From an uncultured Leucobacter sp. (GTDB taxonomy: Bacteria; Actinomycetota; Actinomycetes; Actinomycetales; Microbacteriaceae), in assembly GCA_937967375.1 (NCBI GenBank), contig CALCJF010000010.1, positions 1-64,000 of the forward strand: a stretch of DNA of 64,000 nucleotides, written 5' to 3'. A program made the translations under genes and the position numbers. The first letter of the stretch is position 1. Each line of letters starts with the position of its first letter. The notes below the pieces were generated by a model. That model had not been told where the DNA came from and did not search any database. It saw only the letters and a program-made list of their open reading frames with translations. Shown here one piece after another: positions 24,746 to 33,759 of this stretch.

Positions 24746-25465
24746 TCACACCACCCCGAGGTACCGGTTCTGCAGTTCGACATCACCGGCAAGTTGCGAG
24801 GCAGGCAGGTCGGCAGCGATCGAGCCGTTCACCATTACGAGGATCCGCTCGCACAGCCTGGTCGCAAAGTGCAGGTTCTGCTCAATCAACAGCACCGCCT
24901 GACCCTCGTCAACAAGCTGACGAAACACGGTTGCTAAGTGATCAACGACGGCGGGTGCAAGCCCCTCGCTGGGCTCGTCCATCACGATGAGCCTTGGGTT
25001 CGTGAGCATCGCCCTCGCGATAGCGAGCATCTGCTGCTCCCCGCCCGAGAGTTCGGCGCCACCATTCTTACGCCGCTCGGCGAGCCGTGGAAACAGATCG
25101 TAGACCCCCGGCACATCCCAGCGGGCGCCCTTTGCGCTACCAACCATCGTGAGGTGCTCGTGCACGGTGAGCGACGGAAAGATGCGTCTCCCCTGCGGCA
25201 CATAGGCGATACCGGCACGGTTAACGATGTTGGGTTTCTTTCCGACGAGGTCGCGCCCCTCGAAGACGATCTTGCCGCTTCGCACCGGCAAGAACCCGGC
25301 GATTGCGTTGGTGAGGGTCGATTTGCCCATCCCGTTTCGCCCGACCATCCCAAGGGGTTCGTTGCCCATTGAGAACGATACATCTTGCAGCACGTGCACA
25401 TGACCGTAGGCAACGTTGAGATTCTTGACCTCGAATACTGCCTCGCTCCCTTCGTTATGCGGCAT
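24746..25465 (-). CDS. Second Liv-type ABC transporter ATP-binding protein (LivF-like)
   Basis: This 239-residue ABC ATPase has Walker A GRNGMGKST, signature LSGGEQQML and Walker B LIVMDEPSEGLAP. The start MPHNEGSE at 25463-25465 overlaps the LivG-like gene by 11 nt; a start 30 nt upstream is also open. It is the last gene of the importer operon in the uncharacterised catabolic block (24746-35244). Sequence differs clearly from the LivF-like protein at 15340, so this is not a recent duplicate. Confidence 0.9.
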   Translation of the reverse strand: MPHNEGSEAVFEVKNLNVAYGHVHVLQDVSFSMGNEPLGMVGRNGMGKSTLTNAIAGFLPVRSGKIVFEGRDLVGKKPNIVNRAGIAYVPQGRRIFPSLTVHEHLTMVGSAKGARWDVPGVYDLFPRLAERRKNGGAELSGGEQQMLAIARAMLTNPRLIVMDEPSEGLAPAVVDHLATVFRQLVDEGQAVLLIEQNLHFATRLCERILVMVNGSIAADLPASQLAGDVELQNRYLGVV

Positions 25466-26219
25466 CTTTCGCCTTCCCTCCGAGATAGATCTCACGAACC
25501 AGTTCTGAGGCCCGAATCTCTTCGGGAGTACCTTCTAGTAGCTTTTCGCCGTCGTGCATCACAATCACCCGACTGGCAGCCGCGAGAGCGATATCCATGT
25601 CGTGCTCGATCAGCAGCAGGCTCACTGTCTCGGGCAGGTTCTGCAGCAGCGCGACGAGGTGCGATCGTTCGCTCGGTGAAAACCCCGCTGCAGGCTCGTC
25701 AAGCATCAAAACCTCGGGGTTCAGTGCGAGCGCCATTCCAATCTCGAGCTGGCGCTGCTCACCATGGGAGAGGTCGGCCACAAGCTGCGAGCCGCGACCA
25801 TCGAGGCCTACCTGATCGAGCAGTTGTGCGGCGGCATGCCAACGCTCGGTGCGAGACCTGCTGGGCAGAAGATATGCGCCTTTCATACGCACGCCGCCGA
25901 GCGCAATAAACAGATTCTCGGCAGCCGTCAGCTGCTCGAAGAGCTGGGAGGTCTGAAAGGTACGAGCGAGACCACGCTGCGCTCGACGGGCCGCGCGCAT
26001 CGTCGTAATGTCCTCACCAAACAGTGTGATCTTGCCTGAGGTCACGGGGAGCGCTCCCGCGATGCAGTTGAACAGGGTCGACTTGCCTGCTCCGTTCGTG
26101 CCGATAACACTCACCCGCTCCCCAACGCCGAGCGTCACACTCACATGACGCATTGCTTTCAACCCGCCGAAATGTTTCGACACGTTGTCGACGACGAGTG
26201 CTGCTTCTTGCACGGTCAT
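25455..26219 (-). CDS. Second Liv-type ABC transporter ATP-binding protein (LivG-like)
   Basis: This 254-residue ATPase has Walker A GTNGAGKST, signature LSHGEQRQLE and Walker B VLMLDEPAAGFSPSE, the LivG pattern. It is placed behind the binding-protein gene with a 91-nt gap containing a hairpin. It overlaps the LivF-like gene at its end. The order in this operon is H-M-binding protein-G-F, unlike the first Liv operon where the binding protein is first. Confidence 0.9.
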   Translation of the reverse strand: MTVQEAALVVDNVSKHFGGLKAMRHVSVTLGVGERVSVIGTNGAGKSTLFNCIAGALPVTSGKITLFGEDITTMRAARRAQRGLARTFQTSQLFEQLTAAENLFIALGGVRMKGAYLLPSRSRTERWHAAAQLLDQVGLDGRGSQLVADLSHGEQRQLEIGMALALNPEVLMLDEPAAGFSPSERSHLVALLQNLPETVSLLLIEHDMDIALAAASRVIVMHDGEKLLEGTPEEIRASELVREIYLGGKAKDAA

Positions 26220-26261
26220 TGTGGGCTCCTACTCTGCAGAGTTCAGGCGATGGGCGCGCGA

Positions 26262-26300
26262 GGGGTTGTGAGCTCGCGGGCGGCACGAACCCACAACCCC
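26262..26300 (-). terminator. Intercistronic hairpin after the binding-protein gene
   Basis: GGGGTTGTG (26262-26270) and CACAACCCC (26292-26300) form a perfect 9-bp stem just behind the binding-protein stop and before the LivG-like gene. It is comparable in position to the hairpins at 2761-2794 and 18988-19034. Confidence 0.55.
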
Positions 26301-26310
26301 GTATGCACTG

Positions 26311-27573
26311 TTACAGTTCGCCGCAGGTGCTGAACCGGTCGTAAACGGTGGTTCCCTGACGCACATCGCTAGCTGCGCTGAGGGTGTTGAGCACGAGCGC
26401 TCCATCAGATTCGACCACCTCGTTCATGAAGTTGTCGACGATTGCCTGGCGGTTCTCGTCGAGTTTCAGCGGGCCGGTTGGACTCTCCCATTCGAGGGTC
26501 GAGAGCGCCTCACGCAGCGCGGCCTGGTCGTCACTCAGGTCCCCCTTGGCCGCTTCGATGCCGAGCAGCAGTGATTCGAACGCGTTGTATCCGAGGATCG
26601 CAAAGATCGATGGAGACGGGAACGCGTTCGGCTGGGTGGCGTATGCGGCAGCAAATTCATCCCAAGCCGGGTTGTCGTAGCCTGCGTCCGGCACCGGACC
26701 GCCCGAGATCATACCGACAGCTGCCGACGCGATGTTGGCATCACCCGACAGCGCCGTGGTGTCGATTGCAATGGTGCCACCGACAAGAGGTTTGTCAACG
26801 CCTCCCGATACCGCTTGCGAGAGGAAGCTCGCTGCGTCTGCGCCGCCGAGTCCCACGTAAATGGCATCGGCGTCCGCCGGAATCTGCGAAATGATCGTCG
26901 CGTAGTCGGTGTTGCCAACAGGGACCCACGAAGCACCCACAATCTCCCCGCCCGCAGCGCAGAACTCACTGAAGAAGCCGCCGGCGTTGTCATACGGGAA
27001 CGAGTAGTCCTCGGCAAGCAGGTACATCTTCTTGTACCCCTTATCGTTGTAGGCGTAGTCGCCCACCCCCGCCATCCATTGCACCGAGTCACCCATGAAG
27101 CGATAGAAGTTCTCCACCCCCTCGAGCGTCATGCCGACCGGGCTCGCTGCGCCGTTGACAAAGGTCACCTCGGGCACTCCCTTGGCATACTGCACGACGG
27201 TCTCGCCTTCGTCACCCGAGCTCGGCCCGTAGACAATGTCGACTCCGTCGTTCTCGACGAGCTTCTTTACTTGAGTCTGCGCAGAAGCAGTCGTGCCGTC
27301 GGTGCCCGCATACACGAACTCGATCTTCTTGCCTGCTACTTCACCGCCTTCGGCTGTTCCGCCACGCTTTTCCATTGCGACACCGATTGCGGCCTTGGCC
27401 TCGTCCATGCCGAATGCAAGGTTGCCGGTGTCAGTTGCGAGCACGCCGATCTTGATCGTGTCACCGCCGCCATCACCGCCTTCTGCTGCACCGCCACCGG
27501 AGCAGCTGGCAAGCATGAGCACTGCAGCTCCTGCGGCAATGCCGGAGAGGAGCCCTTTCTTATTCAGCTTCAT
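26311..27573 (-). CDS. Second Liv-type ABC transporter substrate-binding lipoprotein
   Basis: This 420-residue extracellular binding protein has the lipobox LASC at Cys24, then a Gly/Asp-rich linker and a Peripla_BP_6-type body (KIGVLATDTGNLAFGMDEAK; VYGPSSGDEGETVVQYAKG). Its ATG overlaps the LivM-like stop (ATGA). Members of this group bind amino acids, amides, urea or aromatic acids. The ligand is unknown. The enzymes upstream (creatininase-type amidase, FAD oxidase, isomerase-fold protein) suggest a small amide- or hydroxy-acid-containing compound. Confidence 0.89.
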   Translation of the reverse strand: MKLNKKGLLSGIAAGAAVLMLASCSGGGAAEGGDGGGDTIKIGVLATDTGNLAFGMDEAKAAIGVAMEKRGGTAEGGEVAGKKIEFVYAGTDGTTASAQTQVKKLVENDGVDIVYGPSSGDEGETVVQYAKGVPEVTFVNGAASPVGMTLEGVENFYRFMGDSVQWMAGVGDYAYNDKGYKKMYLLAEDYSFPYDNAGGFFSEFCAAGGEIVGASWVPVGNTDYATIISQIPADADAIYVGLGGADAASFLSQAVSGGVDKPLVGGTIAIDTTALSGDANIASAAVGMISGGPVPDAGYDNPAWDEFAAAYATQPNAFPSPSIFAILGYNAFESLLLGIEAAKGDLSDDQAALREALSTLEWESPTGPLKLDENRQAIVDNFMNEVVESDGALVLNTLSAASDVRQGTTVYDRFSTCGEL

Positions 27574-28652
27574 TGCTGATTCCCTTCTGTGTGTGCCTCA
27601 GGTTTCTCAACCGGAGGGCGCGAAAGTGACTCTTGCTCCGGCAGCGCTCTGCGCAGTCGTTGCATCAGTCGACGTACCTGCTGAGACAGGCCAGCCAATC
27701 CGGTTGGCGCAAATAGCAGGACGAGGATGAACACCAATCCGGTAAGCGTCATGTACCGGTCGGTGAAGTTCTGTGAAAAGTTCGAGAGCAGCGTGAGCAC
27801 AACCGCGCCTGCAAAGACCCCTCCGAGCGAGCCGATCCCACCGATGACCGCGACAACCAGCACGTCGAGCGTGGAGTTCAAACTCACCACGTTTGGGTCG
27901 ACCTGGTTGCGGTCAAGCACGAGCAACACCCCACCTACCGAGGCGATGAACCCGGCAAATGCCATGGCAGCGATTCGGTACGCGAAGACGTTGTACCCGA
28001 GCGCCCTCATGCGATCGGGCGCGTCCCGAATGCCTTGCAGGGTGAGCCCAAAGGTTGAAGATGCCATATACCTGCAGAGCAGGTAGCACACGATGGCGAG
28101 GATCAATGCGAAGTAGTAAAAATTCTGAATGTTTGTGAGGTCAATAAACCCAAACTCCGGGCGGTCGATCGGGGCCAGACCGCGTCGGGCATTAGTGACC
28201 TCGATCGACTGAGAGGCCCAAGAGTAGAAGACCTGGCCGATGGCGAGTGTAATCATCAAGAAGTAGATCGCCTTGGTGCGCGCAGCGATGAGTCCGACCA
28301 TCACCGCGACAAGCGTGCCTACGATGATGCCCACTAACGCTCCAGCGAGAAAGGGAAGCTCCATCTTGACGACTATGAACCCCACGCCGTAGGCCGAGAC
28401 GCCCGCAATTGCCACCTGCGCGAGAGAGAGCAAGCCAACGTATCGGTTCAAGAAGACAAGGCTCATCGCGATGATTCCAAGCCAAAGCGAGCGAATGCCG
28501 ATGTTGGGCAGCCAGAACCTGGGGCGATCCACGATGAACGGAAAGCTGAGAGCGACGATCAGCACGATCGTGCCGAACACAATGGGCCCCCACTTCGCAA
28601 AGCCGGTACGTGGCTGACGAAACATTGATCCGGTGAACTGAGGTTCGGTCAT
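27570..28652 (-). CDS. Second Liv-type ABC transporter permease (LivM-like)
   Basis: This 360-residue permease has about ten membrane segments. LivM-like motifs include RYVGLLSLAQVAIAGVSAYG near residues 70-90, the loop LQGIRDAPDRMRALGYN, and VIGGIGSLGGVFAGA. The C-terminal cytoplasmic tail is polar (EQESLSRPPVEKPEAH). It overlaps both neighbours by 4 nt. It forms the translocation pore with the LivH-like subunit. Confidence 0.89.
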   Translation of the reverse strand: MTEPQFTGSMFRQPRTGFAKWGPIVFGTIVLIVALSFPFIVDRPRFWLPNIGIRSLWLGIIAMSLVFLNRYVGLLSLAQVAIAGVSAYGVGFIVVKMELPFLAGALVGIIVGTLVAVMVGLIAARTKAIYFLMITLAIGQVFYSWASQSIEVTNARRGLAPIDRPEFGFIDLTNIQNFYYFALILAIVCYLLCRYMASSTFGLTLQGIRDAPDRMRALGYNVFAYRIAAMAFAGFIASVGGVLLVLDRNQVDPNVVSLNSTLDVLVVAVIGGIGSLGGVFAGAVVLTLLSNFSQNFTDRYMTLTGLVFILVLLFAPTGLAGLSQQVRRLMQRLRRALPEQESLSRPPVEKPEAHTEGNQQ

Positions 28653-29512
28653 GATTTGCGCCCCATGATTCCTTGCGGCCTGATCGCGAGCACAACGACC
28701 ATCAGCGCGAACGTGCAGACGAGTGAGTAGGTGGGGGCGTACACGAGGGTGAACTGAGAAACTAGTCCTACAAGCGCGGATCCAATTGCGGCTCCCGGGA
28801 TCGACCCCATCCCGCCGACAATGACTACGACGAGAGAGAACAGCAAATAGGTGCCATCTTGGCCCGGCATCAGCGGGAAGAGCGTGCCGCCAACTACTCC
28901 GGCAAGGCCTGCGAGCGCCGATCCGAGTGCAAAGATCACGGCAAACACCACCGGCACGTTGACGCCGGTTGCGGCTGTCATCTGCGCGTCGTCCACGCCC
29001 GCTCGCACGACCGCACCGAAGCGGGTGCGCGAGATGCCGAGCGCCAACAGCACTCCGATCGCAATTGCCACGCCGAGCACCAGCAGACGCAGCAGCGGGT
29101 AGGGGCCGACAAACGGAAGCTGCACGGTGGCCACCTGGAGATCGGCATCGACGGGCACCTGAGTCGCTGTTCCACCGAAAGCGGCAAGCATCAGGTCAGT
29201 GCCGATGAGCGAAACACCGAGTGTCACCAGCGCGACCCGCATGTCGTCGTCTTGGAAGCGACGGATCAGTAACTGGTGAATCAGCAGCCCGAGCACTCCG
29301 ACTCCGACGGCAGCCACGGCCGCACCCAGAAACCAGTTGCCGCTCTCACGAGCAACGACGTATCCGATGTACCCGCCAAGCAGGAAGCTCGTCCCGTGCG
29401 CCATAGTGATCACGCGCATTAATCCGAAGATCAATGTGAGCCCGCTGGCCACAAGAAAGTACACCGCAGCGAGTGTTAACCCGTTCAGGGCGATCACAAG
29501 CACCTGCGCCAT
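28649..29512 (-). CDS. Second Liv-type ABC transporter permease (LivH-like)
   Basis: This 287-residue permease has LivH signatures: LAAVYFLVASGLTLIFGLMR, TMAHGTSFLLGGYIG, and a C-terminal GGMGSIPGAAIGSA. I place the start at the ATG of 29510-29512 because GGAG lies 6 nt in front; a start at 29536 lacks this. It is the first gene of the importer operon, downstream of a promoter carrying the 21-nt operator-like repeat. An A/T-rich 5' region is consistent with strong initiation. Confidence 0.88.
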   Translation of the reverse strand: MAQVLVIALNGLTLAAVYFLVASGLTLIFGLMRVITMAHGTSFLLGGYIGYVVARESGNWFLGAAVAAVGVGVLGLLIHQLLIRRFQDDDMRVALVTLGVSLIGTDLMLAAFGGTATQVPVDADLQVATVQLPFVGPYPLLRLLVLGVAIAIGVLLALGISRTRFGAVVRAGVDDAQMTAATGVNVPVVFAVIFALGSALAGLAGVVGGTLFPLMPGQDGTYLLFSLVVVIVGGMGSIPGAAIGSALVGLVSQFTLVYAPTYSLVCTFALMVVVLAIRPQGIMGRKS

Positions 29513-29553
29513 ATTGCTCCACCACCTCGTGTGCATTCTTGACTACAAATTGG

Positions 29554-29583
29554 ACACTATCATGTATCCGAACTTGTATACAA
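29554..29583 (-). promoter_or_regulatory. Promoter of the second Liv-type operon with GntR-type operator
   Basis: On the minus strand TTGTAT (29578-29583) and TAGTGT (29554-29559) form a -35/-10 pair with 18-nt spacing. Positions 29563-29583 form a 21-nt element, exactly repeated at 35295-35315. It includes the perfect palindrome TTGTATACAA (29574-29583). It covers the -35 and the spacer, so binding should repress. The regulator is presumably the GntR protein at 29743-30414. Confidence 0.6.
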
Positions 29584-29742
29584 CTATTCATACAATAAGT
29601 TCAGCGCCAAATACTTGCAACGCTGATAGATAACGATTCGGGCTCACTGATCGCGGCCCCAAGACCAGGAATCAGCTCAAACATGCTCGCTGGGCAGCAT
29701 GCATCCGCGACCTACACGCCCCTCAGCCGAGGGCGCAGGGGC

Positions 29743-30414
29743 TCAACCGAAGAGCACGCTCGTCACACGTAGCAGTTCAACCACTCGCTCGCGCATATGC
29801 AAGACATGCACCTCGACGGCTCTCCCGATCGCCTCGTCGTCTCGGTCGATCATCGCCTGCGCCATATCGAGGTGCTCGTGCGAGCAGGCCAGCAGGCGCC
29901 CCTCCATCGAGGGAGCTTGCAGCCAGAATCGCTGCACCCGCCGCCGCGTCTCTTTCACGGTCGCAGACACCAACGCGTTGTCGGCGATGCTGTTCAAAAG
30001 CCGATGGAACAAGATATCCGACTGAGCCCAGGCATCCCGGTCGCCCGCCTCAGCAGCCTCGGTCATCGTCTGAACAAGACCAAGCAGTTCGGTCTTCTGC
30101 GCATCGGTCATGCGTTCAGAGGCGCGCCTCGCAAGGTAGGTATCGAGCAGCACCAGCAGATCGCAGGCCTCCTCGGCTTCTTGAATGGTGGGCTGGGCCA
30201 CGGTGAAGCGCGCATTGCTGCCGCGCCGCACGAGGCCTTCCTGCTCGAGGCGTTGCAGTGCCTCACGTACCGGGGTGCGCGAGATACCGAGATCCGAGGC
30301 GATGCGGTTCTCAGAGAGCCGGGCACCCGTGCGAATTCGCGACGAGGTGATCTCGTCAACCAGGTAGTCGTACGCACCCTGCACGAGCAGCAGACTGTCG
30401 GCCGTGGCATTCAT
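29743..30414 (-). CDS. GntR family transcriptional regulator (FCD type)
   Basis: This 223-residue regulator has an N-terminal winged helix (LVDEITSSRIRTGARLSE, then LGISRTPVREALQRLEQEGLV, about residues 20-62) and a helical FCD ligand domain with the family's metal-site pattern of Asp/His residues (FHRLLNSIADN, CSHEHLDMAQA). CGGAGG lies upstream of the ATG. It is located between the importer and enzyme operons of the same block. Two promoters in the block carry an identical TTGTATACAA-containing repeat, a plausible binding site. The inducer is unknown. Confidence 0.87.
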   Translation of the reverse strand: MNATADSLLLVQGAYDYLVDEITSSRIRTGARLSENRIASDLGISRTPVREALQRLEQEGLVRRGSNARFTVAQPTIQEAEEACDLLVLLDTYLARRASERMTDAQKTELLGLVQTMTEAAEAGDRDAWAQSDILFHRLLNSIADNALVSATVKETRRRVQRFWLQAPSMEGRLLACSHEHLDMAQAMIDRDDEAIGRAVEVHVLHMRERVVELLRVTSVLFG

Positions 30415-30444
30415 GCGCTACACCTCCGAATCGATTGACACCGC

Positions 30445-30450
30445 ATTGTA
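30445..30450 (-). promoter_or_regulatory. -10 hexamer of the GntR gene
   Basis: TACAAT on the minus strand, in the context GGATACAATG, lies about 30 nt before the GntR start. GGATACA also forms one end of the 21-nt repeat found in the two other promoters of the block, so weak autoregulation is possible. No good -35 is visible. Confidence 0.4.
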
Positions 30451-30456
30451 TCCCGC

Positions 30457-30487
30457 GGGGTGCGCCGCCGACGAAACGGCGCACCCC
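30457..30487 (-). terminator. Hairpin after the creatininase-family gene
   Basis: GGGGTGCGCCG (30457-30467) and CGGCGCACCCC (30477-30487) pair perfectly around a 9-nt loop, 7 nt behind the stop codon. It separates the enzyme operon from the GntR gene. Confidence 0.6.
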
Positions 30488-30493
30488 AATGGG

Positions 30494-31429
30494 CTACATC
30501 GTGCGACCGACGAACTCACGATCGTGCACCTCAACCGGCACCTGCATGATCTCCAGAATGCCTCTTGCGCAGTGCTCGGAATATCTGGTGAAGGCTTCGA
30601 GCCCCTTCTCTTTTGTGGCACGCATCGGGTTACCGATGATGCCGTTCTCTACGAACTCATGGTGATCCATCGGAAAGGTGAAGTACTGGTACCCCTCGAA
30701 CTCCGTGTCAGGCATGCCGTCATTCTTCTTGAAGGCGTCGGGCAGAAACTCGGGGGTGTGCGCCCGAGTATCGACCGCGCGCTCCATTCGCACGAGCTCT
30801 TCTCGCCAGGCCATGTCTTGCGAAGTCTCTAGCTCGCTCGAGTGCCAGCCCGGGGTCTCCTCAGGCGGATTCTCCATGAGGCCCTTCAAAATACCCTCGT
30901 ACCGCTCCATGAACGGCTTCACAAACGAGATGATTGCACCGGTCTCGTACCGCAGTCGACGCAGCACCGGGTCAACCACCTTCACGTTCGAACCGTGGCC
31001 ATTAATGAAGATAATGCGGTTGAAGCCGTGATGAATCAGCGAGCGCGCGACGTCGTACATGAGATCGAGCAGCGTCTGCGCGCGAAGCGTGATCGTGCCG
31101 CGCCCCTGGCCGACGCCATACATGTGCTGCGGCGAATAGCCAGCCCAGATCGGCGGCGTGTGCAGCACACCGATTGCTTCAGAGATACGCTCTGAAATCT
31201 CGACGGCGGTGATCGTGTCGGTGTAGAGGGGCAGGTGTGGCCCGTGCTGCTCGGTCGAGGCCATCGGCACGATGATGGTGTCTTTGGTCTTCAGATACTC
31301 GTTGATGTCGACGTACGAGAGGTACGCCATGTTCCACGAGACGAACTTTGAGCGAAACTCTTCGTCTCCAGTGGTCAGATGGCGCACCTCGCGCTCCTGC
31401 CCCGAAGATTCAGATCGAACGATTGGCAT
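30494..31429 (-). CDS. Creatininase family hydrolase
   Basis: This 311-residue protein has the metal-ligand motifs of creatinine amidohydrolase-like enzymes: ASTEQHGPHLPLYTD near residues 57-71 and FINGHGSN in the middle. These should hold a dinuclear metal site. Family members hydrolyse cyclic amides or N-formyl/peptide bonds (creatinine, formylamino-pyrimidines, the mycofactocin precursor). AAGGAG lies in front of the ATG. It ends the enzyme operon FAD oxidase-isomerase fold-Tm-1-like-creatininase. The substrate is unknown; true creatininase activity is not implied because creatinase and sarcosine enzymes are absent here. Confidence 0.85.
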   Translation of the reverse strand: MPIVRSESSGQEREVRHLTTGDEEFRSKFVSWNMAYLSYVDINEYLKTKDTIIVPMASTEQHGPHLPLYTDTITAVEISERISEAIGVLHTPPIWAGYSPQHMYGVGQGRGTITLRAQTLLDLMYDVARSLIHHGFNRIIFINGHGSNVKVVDPVLRRLRYETGAIISFVKPFMERYEGILKGLMENPPEETPGWHSSELETSQDMAWREELVRMERAVDTRAHTPEFLPDAFKKNDGMPDTEFEGYQYFTFPMDHHEFVENGIIGNPMRATKEKGLEAFTRYSEHCARGILEIMQVPVEVHDREFVGRTM

Positions 31430-31479
31430 AGTGACTCCTTGAGTACTGGTTTGTTGAATGAGAAGAAGAGGATCCTTGG

Positions 31480-32703
31480 TTAGTCGGCGGTCTCAATCAG
31501 TGAGAGCAGCCGCTCAGCGGCCAGCTCGCCGAGTCTGGGATCGTTGATGTGTAGATCGACGGTTTCGATGCTGATTTGCGAATGGAGATTCTTACGTAGC
31601 TCCTTGAGAAAGCGTGCGTCACCCTCAGGGTCCCAAAAGACACCGCCCGGCACCGCGGGCAACGAAAGGCCCTGCGTGGGCACGATGATGTGCGCTGGCC
31701 CCTGCGGCACGCCCAGGCGTTCGGCAAAGAGCCGGCCGAGCGCCGCCTTCTCTTCATGCGTAGCTCGAATCAAGGTGTACTCGGGGTTGTGCTCGTACCT
31801 CGGCCGGTCATGCATGTGGTCCGGAATGCTCGTCGGCGCCCAGACTGAGAAGTCGATGCAGCCAGGCACAAGCACCTGCGGCACACCGAGCTTGCTCGCC
31901 ACGGTTAGCCGATCTGGTCCACCGTCATGAATACCGCCCACCATCGGGTCGTAGATCTCGTTCGTCGTATAGTCGAGCACCCCAACGAACTGTCCCTGTT
32001 CAATCAGCTCTTCCATCGCCGGGCCGCCGACACCGTTCGAATGGAACACTACCGTCTCGTAGCCGCCAAGCCGCAGGTGGTCTTTCGCAGCGCCAACGGC
32101 GGCGGTGGTGTTGCCGAGCATGGTCGCCGCGATGCTGCGTGGTCCGGGCTCTGGCTGGGTCAAACGGCTGCCCCGATCGAGCATGCCACGCATCGCCGCC
32201 GCGACGTTGTCGAGCACTGTCGTGAGCACCGAGTTCAACCCGAGAATGTCGACGACCGAGTGCACCACAAACACGTCTTTGAGCCCGACATACGGGCCGA
32301 ACTCATGGTGTCCACTGGCGGTAGGGGCCACGACGATCTTCGGCACCCCGATGGGGAGCTCCTGTATCGCCGCGGCGCCCATCACCGAGCCGACACCGCC
32401 GACCGCGATACCTCCCACGATCTCGCCTGCTTCGTACCGCTCACGAACATAGCCCGAAACGAACGCACGCATCAGCTCGACAGCCTGACCTCGACTGCCG
32501 GCTCCTTGCAATTCGGCGAGGGTCATGCCTCCGCGCTCAGCGAGCGCAGCGTGCGAGACGTCGGGCACGATACCCATTGGATCGCCGAGAATACCGACAT
32601 CGACCACCAACGTTTCAAGCCCAAGCTCGATGAGCCGATCGCGCAAGTATGCGACCTCTGGGCCCTTCGTATCCAGGGTTGCGACAATGACGATCTTCGG
32701 CAT
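31480..32703 (-). CDS. Tm-1-like ATP-binding domain protein (UPF0261 family)
   Basis: This 407-residue protein resembles the UPF0261/Tm-1 group. It has an N-terminal IVIVATLDTKGPEVAYLRDRL, a glycine-rich nucleotide-binding region GIAVGGVGSVMGAAAIQELP, and GVPQVLVPGCIDFSVW in the C-terminal half. The tomato resistance protein Tm-1 contains the same domain, but bacterial members are usually in catabolic gene sets and lack a defined reaction. It follows the isomerase-fold gene with a 33-nt gap and precedes the creatininase gene. ATP binding suggests an activating or ligating step. I cannot name the reaction. Confidence 0.83.
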   Translation of the reverse strand: MPKIVIVATLDTKGPEVAYLRDRLIELGLETLVVDVGILGDPMGIVPDVSHAALAERGGMTLAELQGAGSRGQAVELMRAFVSGYVRERYEAGEIVGGIAVGGVGSVMGAAAIQELPIGVPKIVVAPTASGHHEFGPYVGLKDVFVVHSVVDILGLNSVLTTVLDNVAAAMRGMLDRGSRLTQPEPGPRSIAATMLGNTTAAVGAAKDHLRLGGYETVVFHSNGVGGPAMEELIEQGQFVGVLDYTTNEIYDPMVGGIHDGGPDRLTVASKLGVPQVLVPGCIDFSVWAPTSIPDHMHDRPRYEHNPEYTLIRATHEEKAALGRLFAERLGVPQGPAHIIVPTQGLSLPAVPGGVFWDPEGDARFLKELRKNLHSQISIETVDLHINDPRLGELAAERLLSLIETAD

Positions 32704-32736
32704 AGCGAGGAGGCTCCTTTGAGAAAAACGTCGCTG

Positions 32737-33645
32737 TTAGAACACGTCGTTGATCAGCGGTAGCAGGGTTTTGGCATTTTCACCGACCAGCCAGTCGTAG
32801 TACTCCTCGGTGAGGATCGACGAGCCGTGGTCGATGATGAACTTCAGCTGCTCTTCGTCAATCTCGAGATTGTCGAGATTGGTTTCGAGCGCGTTCGGGT
32901 ATTTGTTGGCCGGGGTTCGGTCAACCGGAGCTACGAACTCAGCCGTGAGCGCGCCGTCGTAGCCGACCTCCTGCAGAACTCCGACGAACTTCGCCCAGTC
33001 GTACGAGCCGTAGCCGCACGGCATGCGGTTGTTGTCGGCAACATGCACGTCGACGAGCTTGCCCGCGTTACCGACCTTGCGAATCGCCTCATATAGGTCT
33101 TGCTCTTCAATATTGATGTGAAACGCATCAAGCACGACACCGAGGTTCGGTCCGACTTCTTCGCAGAGCGCAAGCGCCTGATCGGCTCGAGTGATCAGGT
33201 ACGACTCGAATCGGTTGAGCGGCTCAATACCGACGCGCACGCCTTTCGCTTCGGCGACCTCGTAGATCTCCTGCACACCCTCGACAAGCCATTTCCATTC
33301 GTTTTCGGGGGTCGAGTCTGGCACGATCTTGCCGACGGTGCCGGGCACGAGGGTGAGAATCTGTCCGTCGAGGTCGTGGACGAGCTGAATACAGTCCTTC
33401 ACGTACTGCACGCTTGACGCGCGAACAGCCTCATCCGACGACTGCATGTTTCGCTTATCGAGCATCAGCGTCACAGAGCCCCAGCAGTTGAGGCCGTAGT
33501 GATCGAGCAGGCCGCGCACGTGCTTCGCATCGTACTTCTCAGGCTCGCCCGAAATCTCGATCGACTTGTAGCCATACTTGGCAAGGCGCGCGATCGTCGT
33601 CTCGATCGGCTCCTGTCGCATCCAGTTGTGCATAGAAAGATGCAT
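32737..33645 (-). CDS. Sugar phosphate isomerase/epimerase-fold TIM-barrel protein
   Basis: This 302-residue protein belongs to the AP-endonuclease-2-like xylose isomerase fold. Metal-site patterns are visible: GIEPLNRFES, VLDAFHINIEEQD and VDVHVADNNRMPCGYG, followed by GALTAEFVAP. Such proteins epimerise or isomerise keto sugars or hydroxy acids, or dehydrate inosose. I place the start at 33643-33645 because AGGAGA precedes it; a longer frame reaches 33717 without support. It is the second gene of the enzyme operon, 114 nt behind the FAD oxidase. Confidence 0.85.
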   Translation of the reverse strand: MHLSMHNWMRQEPIETTIARLAKYGYKSIEISGEPEKYDAKHVRGLLDHYGLNCWGSVTLMLDKRNMQSSDEAVRASSVQYVKDCIQLVHDLDGQILTLVPGTVGKIVPDSTPENEWKWLVEGVQEIYEVAEAKGVRVGIEPLNRFESYLITRADQALALCEEVGPNLGVVLDAFHINIEEQDLYEAIRKVGNAGKLVDVHVADNNRMPCGYGSYDWAKFVGVLQEVGYDGALTAEFVAPVDRTPANKYPNALETNLDNLEIDEEQLKFIIDHGSSILTEEYYDWLVGENAKTLLPLINDVF

Positions 33646-33759
33646 CGCACTCTCCTTTGAGTAGTTGGTGTTCTTCGGTTGTATTGAGGTCTGGCGTTTG
33701 CGCAGGGATCCTCTCACCGCGAAGCATGCCGCCGCGCGTCAGAATCCCCCCGGCATGGG

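Noticed and set aside
24370..24937. Short plus-strand open frames across the gap after the XPB helicase
   Set aside because: They run through the long hairpin or into the LivF-like gene, have no ribosome-binding site and no recognisable sequence.
30494..31429. True creatininase in a creatinine degradation pathway
   Set aside because: No creatinase or sarcosine oxidase partner for it in this block, so only family membership is claimed.
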